A stretch of 64,000 nucleotides of DNA from Rhynchosporium graminicola (GCA_900074885.1 FJUW01000004.1:2454578-2518577), one strand, 5' to 3'. Numbered from the stretch's first letter, positions 22,210 to 34,984 are shown. The notes: generated from the letters alone by a model not told the origin. A program made the numbers and translations.

Positions 22210-23912
22210 ATGTCCATCACCATGAATTCCTCTTGGCCCTCGACAATCCCGCCACCTCCAGGAACCCAGACCCAAACCCAGGTCCAATATGGCTACCCAC
22301 AAGGTGAGATAGTGCAACTTCCCATCCCCCTTGCCTTTCCTTCGAACTCGCGATCACTCATATCTTCTGGCTCTGACACTCTCCATCGCTCCTTCCGCGC
22401 TCTTCCGTCCAAAAGATGCCGTCTAACAAGAAAACAGCACCAGCCTACCACCCGGTCCAAGTCCGTCAGCACTTCGCAGCCCCCATTCATTACATACCCG
22501 CTCAGCAAGTCCCGCAACAAATGGCTGCCCCTGTTGTCGAGAAGAAGAAGATAGACTGGCCAGCTCCAGTTCGGCTTTATGTTCAGAGATCATTTGAAAG
22601 CGAAAACCTCATTGCAGACATATCGAGATCAGAAATGGAACAAAAGTTGAGGGAAACCATTGCCGCTGCTACCGATAATAACACTCTTGCTACAATTGAT
22701 TGGAATATTCTGCCACTTCCACAGCAAATGATCTCTCAGGAACGCGCTCAAGTAAAAGCCATGGCGTGGAAGCAGGAATCATTGGAGATGCGAATGGGTA
22801 CAAATGGCCATGCCAATCACACTGCCCACAATATTGTCTCGAAGAAGAGAAAGTCACAAGAGCTTGGAGATGATTCCATGCCTCCGTGGCGCACTAACAA
22901 AATGGAAGATCGCATCACCGATAAACGTCAGCAACCACTCCAGGTGGAGAAACTAAGTAAGTCCCAGAAGAATCTGGAGAAGCGACTACGTCGGTTTGAT
23001 GGCGGCTACAAGCCTACCTACGCCCGATCTCCAACCCCAGAACCATCATCCGGTCCAGTAGTGGGGACTTGTCAGATCCTCGAGAAGCAATATTTCCGCC
23101 TCACTTCAGCCCCAGTCCCATCACAAGTCCGCCCCGAACCCATATTGAGACAGACCCTTGATCTTTTGAAGAAGAAGTGGAAGAAGGAGGGCAATTATTC
23201 TTATATCTGCGACCAGTTCAAGTCCATGCGACAAGATCTTACCGTGCAACGCATCAAGAACGAGTTCACCGTCACGGTTTACGAGATCCACGCGCGCATT
23301 GCTCTGGAGAAGGGGGATCTCGGTGAGTATAATCAGTGTCAGACCCAGCTTCGTGCGCTCTACATGCAGAATATGGGAGGCAATCCGGTGGAATTTAAGG
23401 CGTATCGTATCCTGTATTTCATTCACACTTCTAATCGCACGGCATTGAATGACGTCTTGGCGGATCTAACCACAGCAGAGAAGGAAGAAAAGGCCATCCA
23501 GCATGCGCTTGGTGTAAGGTCGGCTTTGGCTTTGGGCAACTACCACAGATTTTTCAGGCTCTACCTTGATACACCTAATATGGGTGCTTATCTTATGGAT
23601 ATGTTCGTCGTTCGTGAACGTCTGGTTGCTCTGTCAAATATTTGCAAAGCGTACGTCCTTTCCTTCCTACAGCCTGGATCTGCACTAACGTTTCATAGAT
23701 ACAAGCCAGACATTAAGTTGCGATTCATCACTGAGGAACTTGGTTTCGAATCCGACGGCGACGCTGCACAATTTATCTGCGACTACAACGGCCAACATCT
23801 GCTCGAAGAAAAGAATGATGAGCTTCGTTTCCTTACCGGCAAGGCAGGTGCGCTATTTGAGGCAGCTCGAAGTGCGGCCTTTGCCAAGGTGGACATCAAA
23901 GGCCAAATCTAA
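22210..23912 (+). CDS. SAC3/GANP-domain protein (THP3 / LENG8-like)
   Basis: Exons 22210-22303, 22438-23650 and 23699-23912 give 506 residues (502 from the second ATG at 22222). Thp3 in yeast works with Csn12 in transcription elongation and mRNA maturation; LENG8 is the animal relative. The N-terminal half is Pro/Gln-rich and basic, with K-K-R-K near 140. The SAC3/GANP domain begins near residue 240 (Y-F-R-L-T-S-A-P) and contains V-R-P-E-P-I-L-R-Q, F-K-S-M-R-Q-D-L-T-V-Q and F-T-V-x-V-Y-E-I-H-A-R, all hallmarks of the family. Intron 2 is 48 nt, in frame and without a stop, so an unspliced reading is also open; the donor GTACGT, a CTAAC branch site and TAG acceptor argue it is a true intron, as does N-I-C-K-A-Y-K-P-D after splicing. 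Exon 1 joins by phase (G|CA). Confidence 0.9.
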
Positions 23913-24052
23913 CCTTGTCCCTTTCACTTCGCTTCCTAGCCTGCTATATATCTATTTGATGTAGCTGCATCTGAGGATTTCTATCCTGTTTCTTGACACT
24001 TGCGAACTGGTATCGTATGCAACCACGACATCTGACACCTGGTGCCATTCAT

Positions 24053-24182
24053 TGCGATCGTCTCCTGGTGAAAGATATGAGAAGTGTGATCCTTTCACGT
24101 CTGCACCGTGGCTGTAGCATTGTGTTCATAGAAGGTTGGAAACGGATCAGATACCTCTTCTATCTTTCACCAGGTGATCGCA
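24053..24182. repeat. Imperfect inverted repeat (~130 nt fold-back)
   Basis: The left arm begins TGCGATC (24053) and continues through CCTGGTGAAAGATA; the right arm ends with the complement, TATCTTTCACCAGG then GATCGCA (24182). With small gaps the arms pair over about 40 nt including an inner GATCC/GGATC block, leaving a loop of about 40 nt. It lies 140 nt after the SAC3/GANP stop codon, so it may sit in that mRNA's 3' UTR. It could be a structured RNA element or a small mobile-element relic. Confidence 0.7.
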
Positions 24183-24730
24183 GCGAAGCGACCCAAATGG
24201 TCTATGGCTTGATCACGTTTTCCAATCCGTCCCTCTCTTCTCCGGATAGGACTTACCAACCGCTTCTTCTTGATATGCCCTTTCGTCCCGTCTCGTTTCA
24301 CTCGCGTTGTTTCTGACGATCAGTTGCGTTGGTGGTGGGTCATTGCAATGCTGTTGGCTGGAATTAGTGGGCAGCCTTTTAAGCTGCCACGGGGTACCCA
24401 CGGATCATGGAGTATGGAGTTGAGGGTTTTGACTGGACTAAGGGAATTCGGGGGATCTGCATATGAGGGATGTGCGGCTATGCTCTGTATATACGTGATC
24501 ATCCTTCGAACAGCATAGTGTTCTCAACTGAGCGAACTGAATACAAAAGAACGTTGACCATGACAAAACAAAATTGCCGACTTCTGATGAGTATGTCTTG
24601 CGATTCGCGGTGAAAACGTTCAATACATAGAATTATCAAGTGTCTTCTCATGATCTGGTTACAGCTTGTCATAGATATGAACAGTCCTGCACCTTTCAAA
24701 GCCCCATCTGCGGCCCCAAGTCGGGCAGCA

Positions 24731-24866
24731 TACGAAGGCCACGAAATAAAGTCCTCAGCCATCACTCGTACTCTGGCCAATCAATAGATGGCAAAAGGTG
24801 AAAAAGTGGAGAGATTTGAGGAGGCGAAGCTCGGACTGGCTGAGGCCTTTTTTCGTGGCCTTCGTA
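24731..24866. repeat. TA-bounded inverted repeat, MITE-like
   Basis: The outer 16 bp of each arm are perfect complements (TACGAAGGCCACGAAA at 24731-24746 and its reverse complement at 24851-24866). The arms extend inward to about 30 bp with one mismatch and one gap (to CCTCAGCC / GGCTGAGG). The loop is about 77 bp. The arms end in TA on both sides, which fits a TA target duplication of Tc1/mariner-type elements. No coding capacity. Confidence 0.75.
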
Positions 24867-26253
24867 GGAGATTCTGGAGATGAGAGTAACGCAAAGAGTT
24901 AGGACTAATTGAGCAGGCCCTGGTAATATGAACGGATACTTTTCCTACGAATGAAAGGAAACCCAACGTGCTGAAAAGCACGCAAGACTTCTCACCTCCG
25001 CACCCAACGCCAGCATCTTTGATATCCCACAGATACTTCGTATGCCTCGATGCCCTCTGGCTCCGGACTTCCACGGTCAAGATACGAGCATGCAACAATC
25101 CAGCCGCATTGTAAATTGCGGCGACGGCATCTTACCTACTGTATACACAAGTTCCCCGCAGAAACCAACCTGGTGCTCGGAGCGGTAGTAAGGCGACTTG
25201 TTGTGATCCTAAATCACTTTCCTAATTTGAACACCTGGATATACATCCCTCCAAATGGGTCTCAGGAATCCCATGTTTCTTTTAAATCTTACATTTGATC
25301 TTTGGAAATATCTTAGGGTAGCATGGGGAATGTGACTATGAATCGAAAATTGATCCAGATAACGTACTGCCATATCAGATAGGAATGCACCCTTGGTTGT
25401 TTTACTGAGAAGCCAGGAAACATGAGAAGAGGAGACTCACTACTGATACTTCCGTGATTCTGTGCTGCTACCCTTTCGATACCTCCAGTCCTTCACGCGC
25501 TTCTTACATCACGAATCAAACAGCCTATGCGAAGACATGAGCACTAGCAGCGGCGGAATAAAGATGGCATATTGTTTGCCGTCTGTTGGGTGGTGTCTGC
25601 GTACTTTGGAGCAGAAATTAAGCGAGACTGGCCTATTAAGACCGTACCTTACCGAGCTTACCTAGGTAAGTCACGAACTAGGAGGGTACTACTATATTTA
25701 CATGCTCGAATTAAGCACTCAAACTCACGCTGTGGCACAACCTAACTCAATGAGACAGACACCTACGAGTAGCCAGCCAGCCCACCTGAAGGCCACAAGT
25801 AGTTTTCAGACCCCGGATTCTGACAACCTTGACACCGTTCTAGTACAGGTACGGTACTATAAATTGATTTCATACGGGGGATTCTAAGCCGATATCTGAC
25901 GTAATCATCATGAAAGCACTCACACTCACACTCACCACACTTTATTGCAAATGACAAGACTTTGTTTGGTTGTGTGGATCTCTTATTGGTCCCCCACGAG
26001 TTGAATTGAGCGAGTTTATATGCCGCTAGCGGTGCCAAGGCTGCAAGCGAGAACAAGCGGGAGGGAAATAGTCAGAGACACCCTTGAACATGAGCACGTT
26101 TATTCATCCGCCGGTAACATGGGGATTGGAAGCTAATTATAATAAATAACATGTAGATTTGCCCTTCGTTGCCTATCTATCTATCTACTCTTCAGTGATT
26201 GCGGGACTGAAGATTCTGGCGGCAAAAGGAACTTTCTCAACCAGCTCGTCGCC

Positions 26254-28663
26254 ATGCATTTGCCTACACACCTCGTTCTGCTTGCGCAACTCGCTGCAAC
26301 GGGTGCGGTAGCGGTAGCTGTCAAACATGGAACTATCGGCATGGGAATCACGATGTACAAACCACCGTGTGCCTACGCATGCCACGACTCTCTGTCCACT
26401 CTCTGGCTCAACTGTACGACATTCGCCATGCCAGGCGACGACATGGACGGTATGACAGGCATGGGCATGAAGCTTATCAAACGAATGGATATGGGCGGAG
26501 AATCTGAAGCGACCACGTCCATGGAGTGTACGGCGAGCAACATGCCGTGGTTGCAAACCCTAGCCTACTGTCTGAAAGACCGCTGTGGAGCCGATGGTGT
26601 TGGAGAGAAGCAGATCGAGAAGGCGTATGCTAAATTGTCCATGTCGGACACAGCTGTTTATAGCGAGATGCTTCCTACTGAAGCACCAAAGATGGAGTTG
26701 GAAGCCGATGCCAAGTGGTTGAATCAGACGATGCTGGTGAATTATGCAAAGTGGTATTCTCAGAGACAGACTTTGCAGGAGTTTGAGTATCAAGAAGATT
26801 TGCATGTTCAGCTTTCGTGAGTTGACAGAGGGTTCTGGTGCACTGTACTTGGCTGCTGACATTGCTCAGGGTCGCTATAATGGTGATCACTGTTGGTGTC
26901 GCTCTCTTAGCTGGAATTTACATGAATTTTAGCTCGAAGAGTCTTGGAAATCTCCTTCCAATCTGGCTTTCCAAATTCCTGTTACTTCCAGCTCTTTTCA
27001 ATGGAAAGCATCAAACTCCTCTTGCAGGCAGTAAGTTAATTCGCTTAATGCATAGAGCACTTCTAACAACGGTATAGACATTGGCTATGCTCCTTCGCGT
27101 ATGCTATCCTTCGTCATCTTTGTCTACGTCTTCCTCAACATAATCTTCTCCGCCGTACCCTACAAATCCGTCTCTCCACAAACGACCAACGCCTGGTTCA
27201 GCGATTCGAAAACCGAGATTTCAACCTACGTTAGCAACCGCACAGGGGTCCTCTCATTCGCCAACATCGCCCTGTCTATTCTGTTTGCGGGCCGAAACAA
27301 CCCTCTGATTTGGATTACAGGACTCAGCCAAACGACCTGCTTGGCATTTCATCGATGGGCCGCTCGTGTGGCCACAGCTCAAGCAGTCGTCCATTCTATC
27401 ATTTACACATATATTGATTTTTGGGGTGGCGGCTCAGCCAAATACTACGCCAACGTTAAGTTACCATACTACTGGTGGGGCATAATCGCAACAGTGTTCT
27501 TGTGTTTCGCAATTGGATTCTCAGCTCTTCCAATACGCCGTTTCCAATATGAGATCTTCCTTGTGACGCACATTATCATTGTTATTGTCGCATTGGTAGG
27601 CTGTTGGTACCACGTCATAATACGCTTCTATTACAAGTGGGGCTACGAAGTCTGGCTTTACATTGCTTTTGCGTTCTGGGGATTTGAGCGTCTATCTCGA
27701 ATGGCTATTATTGTGTACAGAAATATGGTTGGCGGATCTTCCACGCAAGCAGTGGCTGAACTAATGCCCGGCGGAACTTTCATGAAAGTTACTGTGTATC
27801 CATCTCGAAGCTGGACGTTTAAGCCTGGTCAACATGCTTTTTTGTTCTTTCCCTCGACAGGGAGATTCTGGGAGAATCATCCTTTCTCAATCGCCGGTTG
27901 GGATACCGGTTCGACGACCTCGACCACAGACTCGACTGTGCAGCCAGGAACTGGTCCTCTTACACAAAAGGACGAAGAGAAAGACCTAGAGATCACAACC
28001 GCACCAATGGACTCAGACTCAACATCATCGCGTCGAATCTCGCACACACAGCAAGCATACACCCAGCACCACCCAACGCTCGCTCGTCCGAGTATAACTT
28101 TCCTCATCCGCCCAATGAAAGGTCTCACCTCATTCGTCCAACGAGATCTCTCCGTCAACACTTCCGAACTGGCTTACCTCCCGCTCACACTCGAAGGTCC
28201 ATACGGACACACCATTGATCTCTCACACGCTGATGCAATCCTCTGCATCGGTGGCGGCATCGGTATCACCGCACTCCTATCTTACATTCAATTCTTCGTC
28301 GAGGCACGACGAGCTCTGTCTCCTGCTATCAAAGCGAGTAGATTAGTCCTCGCATGGAGTCATCGTGAGAGGGAATTTGCTGGGATTGTGAGAAGTATGC
28401 TACCTGTTGACGCGAAGGCTTTGGGCGTCGAGTTCCTCTGGACTTGTACAGGTGCGGATGCTGCAAAACGTGAGGAAGGCGTTGGTATTGGGAGACTGGA
28501 TATCAGTGCTGTATTGGAGGCGGAGGTTGGGAGTGTGAAGCGTTTGGCGGTTCTGGTATGTGCGCCTGGTGGGCTGGCCGATGAGGTTAGGAGGCAGGTC
28601 GTCAGGTTACATGGTCAGGGAGGAACGAGGATTGACTTACATGAGGATTCATTCACTTGGTAG
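26254..28663 (+). CDS. Ferric/cupric reductase, FRE family (transmembrane flavocytochrome b)
   Basis: Exons 26254-26816, 26870-27030 and 27078-28663 give 769 residues. The enzyme moves electrons from NADPH through FAD and two haems to extracellular Fe(III) or Cu(II) at the plasma membrane. A signal peptide (about 1-22) is followed by a ~165-residue extracellular Cys- and Met-containing domain (P-P-C-A-Y-A-C-H). Exon 2 begins with the first membrane segment. The ferric-reductase transmembrane domain has the haem histidines in H-R-W-A-A-R and H-S-I-I-Y-T-Y and again in L-V-T-H-I-I-I and C-W-Y-H. FAD binding is shown by H-P-F-S-I-A-G-W, and NADPH binding by G-G-G-I-G-I-T. A Ser/Thr-rich low-complexity loop of about 60 residues lies between the two. 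All key residues are present, so it is probably active. Metal specificity cannot be read. Confidence 0.93.
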
Positions 28664-31600
28664 GGGTTCTCGGCAGCTATTGATATCCATAAGTTGCGTC
28701 TGAATTTAGCTTTATAATTATTGTTTTCCAGAGAAGGACTTGGTCTTGAATCTACTATCGAACCCTCAAGGTCCGACTTGAGATCTTAATACCTGAACGC
28801 CCCCCTCTGAAAGTTCTCGGGACTCCGAGCTGAGTGTTGGTTTATAATCTGAAGCCGCCTTCGAAAAACTACCATGCCCTCTTTGTAATTGTGTTGGTCT
28901 ATCTGCCGTTCTTCGACAGATCTAAAGTGCAAGCGGCCGCAAAATCTCCGACCACAGATCCTCCACGATCAATCAATCTCTGAGTTTCCAAGCAAATGCA
29001 GTCACGTAACCCTTCAAACACCGAGCCCTTCCTCTCTTCACTTTTAATTCTCCGCCTAGTTCCGCTCCGTGACTGCTATCAGCCACTTTAAATCACCGCA
29101 CCTCATGGTTATCCACAGAGGGTCACGTAACTTAAATACTCACTGACAAGATCACGCACAAGGTGGTAGCTGGTGAATTCGCTGCCCTCACAAAGTTGAA
29201 CACTCGCAACTCTGTTTCCCAACAGAGACCAGGTCAAGATCAAGATCAAGATCGAAGCAGACACACCGCTCCTGCATAAGCTCATATGACTGGCGTGGGG
29301 TCAGACCTGCGTGAGTCACAGTCTCTGCCTTCTTCTCAGCCGTATACGATAAAAACGTAGTTTTTCTGGCTACAATGTCGTGAACCCGAGAAAACCCCGT
29401 CAGATCCCCCTCTGCGTTGTCAATCTGCCCCTTTGACGTGCTACTTAGGTATGCATGCTACGGCCCTGGCGCACTTTACGGCCCGGACCTCGTCCCTGCG
29501 GTACTCTAGATCCGTAAATAACACCTCCAGAGCCCAAGTTGATGAGCTCGGAAGGCTCTGTCTTATCGATATCTAGCTCTATGGTGCGTGCTCAGAGATT
29601 CTCGAGCCTCACAACAATACTGTATCTGCGTTGATACCGTGATACATGATCCGGGGTGTCCCTTGCTTGTTGTTGAATACATTGGCTTTTCTGTGCCCTT
29701 TGGCTCATACAGCGTGGTTGTGGTTGAGGATGAGGATGACGAGTTGAAGACTACATACATGTAATGTAGCACGTCAACGATGCGCCTCGCTGCTGGACGT
29801 CAGATTCCTAAATCTGAGTAAGGGGCCTGGAGTAGAGGCGTGTACGCAAGGAGAATATCGACATGGCATGGAGGTGGTGGGCATAGTCATAGTCTTGAAT
29901 TTAGGCAAGTGAACAACAAGCCGGGCCGACAAGTTCAAAACAACTGAGATTGTCAGAATAAGATTCTTTCGGGCTTCATCGATATCCTGCGCAAGTGCAC
30001 AAATGCTCATCTCCAATCTGGCATCTGGAACATCATTTATAGAAGCGTGGAGTGAGCGAGAAACCTCTAACCGACGCGTGCCGTTACCCTCGGTACTAGC
30101 GCTCGAAATCTTCGCTTCGGATGTTTTGATTTGTTTGCGCAATCGTGACTCGATATCACGAAACCAAGATAGTAAAAAGAATTCGAAAGAAGTTCCAGGG
30201 ATGTTTATTACGCCGATAAGTATGTATTCAGCTTCAGCTCTCAAATCCTCTCCTTAGAGTACAGTATCTCGATAACACGAAAAAAAGCCGCACGTTGATT
30301 GGATGGCAGTGATCAAGTTCAGATCAGATCATCCCCACTGCAGTGATTCAAGGGTGAATTTTTTTTTCAATTCAATCCACACATGCTGCGAAAATGAATC
30401 AAGAATTTGCTCTACACCTTGAGGGTTACTGTACTTACCTATACATACGAGCTCTGGCATGGTCTTCTGCTACCTAACCAACCAATTACATCTCCGAGTG
30501 GCACAGCGAAATTAGGCAGAGAGAAGTCAGTGGGTTGAGTGAGAGTCTTTGGGATCAGGTCAATGATGGACGATCGAATTTCCTGGAAGTGAAGTGAGGC
30601 AATTAGACACTATGGAAGTGGGAGCTACTACTCTATCGTGGTCATTCGTTGACATGAGCACGGCTTAGGATCGATCACTCGATGACAAACCAATCTTCTA
30701 CTTAGATCGACGACAGAAAGACATCTGATAACCAATTACTAACATTAGTCACAAAGAAATAAAGTTGTCCAAAATGGATCCATGAAGGTGTCTAAGTCTC
30801 ACTAAGCCATGTTATAAGACGAAATTCAGATATCTGCATAGCTTCTGGCGCCTTGTGTGCGGTGGGCTGAAGCTCACGTGTCTTCATAGCAGACCACATC
30901 ACCGTGTCGTACAGAAAAGCTAATCACAGTGCGCAGCACATAACAAACAAGTATCATGAGCATCGACTTCATTGCCAAAAGGTCTAGTTCGACCTGTTCA
31001 TTTCCCATTCCAATTCATCACTATGCATACCATGCTTGCTGATCCCGTCCCGCGGACCATACCGTCCTCCGACCCGTACCCACATCCAACCATGCATTCA
31101 TCCCATACCATCCACCCACTGCCTCCTTGCCTTGCCTCGTCTTGCAGTATCCTAGCCCCCGATAAATATTCTGACCCATCACCAATCCTGTCCCAGCCAT
31201 CCACTTATTCCAATCATATAGATCCCCACAAAAGCTAATGATATCCCCCCGTCCTTGAATCGGAATCCGCAGTGCATGAGAGGCGGTTCAGTCTGGACCG
31301 AGTCGATATGTAAGTGAGGTCCATAGTATGTCTTCTCTCCCTTCACATGTCCTCCTCACGTCGTTTCTCATCTACCTGCAAGCCAAAGCGAGCTCTCATT
31401 GCCTCAGACCAAGCCAAAGCAAAATCCCACAAGAAACAAGTACACCGCAAAACGCCAATTCACCCAACCAGCTAGCCCGGCCTAGCGTATTTGATATCGA
31501 TAACCCAAAGCGTGCAAATGTCCATATTCATTCATGTTCAAACCATTTCCCTGCCTCCCCTAAAAATGTAATGTCTCGTAGCGTCAACGTGGCGCATATC

Positions 31601-31849
31601 GAGAAGTGGTAGAAGTGAAACTAGATAACTAAGAATAAGTGGTGTGAGAAGGATCCTATCTTCTCGGTAGAATCCGTTGTCGCAGATATTGGTCTTCAGG
31701 TAAGAAGAGTGGTTCGGCACTCAGGAAATCGACTACTTGCTCGGTGACATGCGTTTGTACACGGAGCAGTAAAATTGATATTTGATCCAAGTGTTCGTTA
31801 GTAAAAATGGTAGAGTCTTGGTCGCGGAATTTGGCGACCCGGTTCCACC
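28664..31849. other. Gene-poor region
   Basis: About 3.2 kb. A short (AAGATC)-type repeat lies near 29233-29258. A 156-codon minus-strand frame (29774-30244) has no recognised domain and I do not call it. Pyrimidine-rich and low-complexity sequence fills 30970-31260. Nothing else is seen. Confidence 0.4.
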
Positions 31850-33879
31850 TTAATTATACTCCACATAAATGATCAACTTATCGTTCCTTTGCAGCGCAAA
31901 GTCCAGGTCATTATTACTCAACATGCCCGGGCGTTCACCACTTCCTTCATCTTTATAAAACAGCGCAATTTCCTCTCCTGGAGCGATCTTCAGCCTCTCA
32001 CGGATCTTCTCATATAATTGTTGATACTGGATATCAGTCGGTACACGAATCGCGATCAAGTCGTCGCCGAAATAGATCTTGACTTTCATTGCTGAGGGAG
32101 GTTGTCCAGAGAGACCGGGGGAGAGAGATTGGTTGGAGGGTTGGGAGAGTGTGGATCCTTGGCGGGGTTGAAGATTGTTGTTGTTTGAAGAGAGGGAGGG
32201 TTGACCGCGTTGGTGGGCGGGTGCTGCGGAGAGACCTCCATATCCTCCGCCGTTCAGGTTGCCTCGTGATGAATGTCGAGAAGCGCCGTTTGTTGGAGAG
32301 TCATTTGATGATTGTTGGGATACTCCGGAAAGACGGTATTCCTCGTTCACAGCATTGGGATCCATCTCGAAATCACCTTCCCTGGGCGCGAAGAACTGCT
32401 TCACTAAAGTACACCTCGAAATGTATGGTGGTTGTGTAAGCAGATTCTTGACATACGCATCCAGGTTACGCTGTCTGCCTTCCGTAATTGCATCTGTGAC
32501 GAAGTTGACCGGTCCTGGCATATATGGTAGGGTTCTCTTCTGTTGTCCAGTATTGCCGGCTTCCGCGGGGAACTCTGTCAGGAGCGCAATTTGGAAGTCG
32601 TAGAAATCTTCGTAATATCGGGATAATTCCCAATGTCTTCCATCTTCCAGCGCTGCTTCGATGACAAACCAGTATTTGTCCTCCGCGAAACAGTACCTTG
32701 GTATCTTCGCAGATATCGGGGCGTATGATTGAGATGTGGATTTTGATGCGTGGGCGTTTTGTTGAGGATTGTGTTGCTGCTGGAAAGCCCTAGCTTGCTC
32801 AGATTGTCTTTTTTGTTGCTGCTGCTGCTGAAAAAGTATTAGTAGTACTCGAGAAAATCGCACCACTAGAACTTACGTAGCCATTCTGCTGTTGACCTTG
32901 CTGTAAGCTCATCTTGTCCATACTCTGCTCCATTGCCCGCTGCTGTGCTTGCTGCGAATTTGGAACTTCGAATTTCCCTAGAGTAATACTTGAGTTCTTG
33001 TATTCCGCAGCCATCTTCTTCCACTCCTCCACCTTCGGCACGCCAGCTCTCTGAACGGCCTCTGATGCGTCGGCGACTGCTTGTCCGGATCCCATATCTC
33101 TGATCTCGATGAACGATACTGGAATTAATCCTGGGCCCCCTAATCTCCCGATTGGCTTCGCTACAAACCATTCTGGATTCGACTGAGCAATCACAATAAT
33201 TGCCTCTCCGGCCTTCGCATCGAGTTCATCCGGCCTTTCCGCCGCAAAATCATACATCACAATCCCATACACCATTGCGCCCGAGCCTTTACTCATGGTT
33301 CTTGATGATCGTTGAGTCTCCGTTCCAGGTAGAGTTCCCGAACCAGAATTATCCGAATATCCCGAGTCGTGATCGGGTGCTCGTACAGCTTGTGGTGATT
33401 TTTGAGATTGTCCGCTATCCCTCTCTGTTTTCCCTAGGGCTTGGAAGAAAGCGACTGGTACCAGTCCGCGCGCGTCTGGAAGCGCCGGGTTGCAGGCCTC
33501 GTACCAATCCGTATCGTTTTCTCGACCAATAACGTGGAAAAAGTCGCCTTTCGTGAATGAGAGCTCTTGACTGGTTCGAGCCTCATAGTCATAGAGTGCG
33601 CGGATTACCTGGATCGTAGAAATGCGGTCAGTATTGCTACCCCTCTCTGTGTCGCGGAGTCGGGACACAAACCTTCTTGGGCGGTACGATCGCGATCGCA
33701 GACTTTTGATTGATAGATATGTGGCTAACCTTGTCCTTGTCGTTCTTCAAACTCCTCCTGAGTGCCTGCAGCAAGAACATTGTTAGCCGGTGCTTCGAGG
33801 GTGACAGTAGCAACGAGGGCGTGCGCATTCATGGGCGGGATTCTATCGATAGAAGATTGGGAGGGACACATGCCTTCAT
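31850..33879 (-). CDS. BEM1: Bem1-like polarity scaffold (SH3-SH3-PX-PB1)
   Basis: Four exons (33874-33879, 33673-33765, 32877-33608, 31850-32827) give 602 residues. Bem1 holds Cdc42, its exchange factor Cdc24 and PAK kinase together at growing tips, and in filamentous fungi also links Cdc24 to NADPH oxidase. SH3-1 begins V-I-R-A-L-Y-D-Y-E-A (about 34-95), SH3-2 begins V-Y-G-I-V-M-Y-D-F (about 146-205), the PX domain lies at about 315-425 (R-Y-C-F-A-E-D-K-Y-W-F, S-R-Y-Y-E-D-F-Y-D-F) and the PB1 domain forms the last ~78 residues (M-K-V-K-I-Y-F, ending L-I-I-Y-V-E-Y-N). A poly-Gln stretch lies at the start of exon 4. The first exon would be only ATG AAG with a GC-AG intron, giving M-K-A-L-R-R-S. 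An alternative start inside the intron (M-F-L-L-Q-A-L-R-R-S) is open in frame. Confidence 0.93.
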
Positions 33880-34479
33880 ATTTGTTTGTGTTTGCTTTGC
33901 GTCTTTACAGCCGGGTCGCACACCACCAAAAGCAAGTCACTCAACTCAGTCTCTCGTGTAAGTCCTAATCCGGTCTGCTCTCCCTCGTGTTCGCGATTAC
34001 TGGAAGTGCAAAATCTTTCGATCGAGAATGGCTCGTAGGTCGGAAGATTTGTTTGTTATGCGCAACTTCTTCTTCCGGCGATCTTTGAGCGCTGGCAACA
34101 ATGCAACGGGCAGAATCGATCCGCGGAAATGGACCAGGACGGCGAGAATGGGTCGAGGCTAAGATACACCGATTCGCGATTATATTGTCGGTCGAGCGAG
34201 CCAGCGAGCTTTTGCAATGACTTGGTCACGAACGTTCAGTCGGTCCCTAATTCAGCTGGATCGAAGGAGGGAAAGTTCGCTCTGATGAGAGGAGGTAAGG
34301 CAGAGATTAGGTGGGAACGGAAGAGCAAGAGGTTGTTGCAAACTAGGCTTAGCGCAGCCCCTCGAATCGAAGTGGAAGCCCAGGACCAACCCAGCCCGAC
34401 ACAACTCTACTTACTGCACAGACGTCGAGAGACGGAGGCGGAGGCGGAGGCGAGGAGAGACAGACCTGAATTAATATGA

Positions 34480-34514
34480 AGAGGGAAGAGGGAAGAGGGA
34501 AGAGGGAAGAGGGA
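34480..34514. repeat. (AGAGGGA)5 minisatellite
   Basis: Five perfect heptamer copies, followed within 100 bp by GGAGA-type repeats. Purine-rich strand asymmetry is strong here. Confidence 0.85.
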
Positions 34515-34954
34515 TTGATTGGTAGGTATATGCGATGGGGTGAGGATATATGTGATAGGTAGATGAAGGATGATAGGAGAGGAGAGGAGAGGAGAGATTA
34601 AGTGTGATGAGGAAAGCCCAGCCGCTGGCTGGTAACTGAGAGCGAATATTCGAGAGAGATAGATACTGTACTCTAGACAGATGGCGGCTGTTGAGTACAG
34701 GCACGTAACGTAGTACTTATAAGTAATTGCCACAACTTCGATAATTAGGTAGCGTGCGAGGTATCTGTATACAAGTCAAAAGGATACGATAGATAGACTA
34801 TTTGCTACATATTACTAGCATATACTATACATATACTATAATTAATGATCAACTGTGGATTGATATAATCAATTTGTCTTGGTCCCGACCTCGTCATACA
34901 CGACCTCAGCTACTGTAACGGCTGACTGACTGTTGGATTACTTACTTATAGGTT

Positions 34955-34984
34955 GGGCTGGGCTGGGCTGGGCTGGGCTGGGCT
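34955..34984. repeat. (GGGCT)6 pentamer repeat
   Basis: Six perfect tandem GGGCT units, about 1 kb upstream of BEM1. G-tracts of three on one strand at regular spacing could form a G-quadruplex (inference). Confidence 0.85.

Larger units (their letters stand above)
23913..26253. other. Intergenic region with two fold-back elements
   Basis: About 2.3 kb. It contains two inverted-repeat structures (24053-24182 and 24731-24866, listed separately). No coding fragment is recognised. Just upstream of the ferric reductase ATG, near 26173-26188, a CTATC repeat gives several GATA-type cores on the minus strand, which could serve a GATA regulator of iron genes (inference). Confidence 0.45.

Noticed and set aside
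23651..23698. Reading through the 48-nt insert in the SAC3/GANP gene as coding
   Set aside because: It has GTACGT, CTAAC and TAG splice signals, and removal joins conserved family residues.
29774..30244. 156-codon minus-strand frame
   Set aside because: No recognised domain, starts on weak context and lies in a gene-poor stretch; could be real but not supported.
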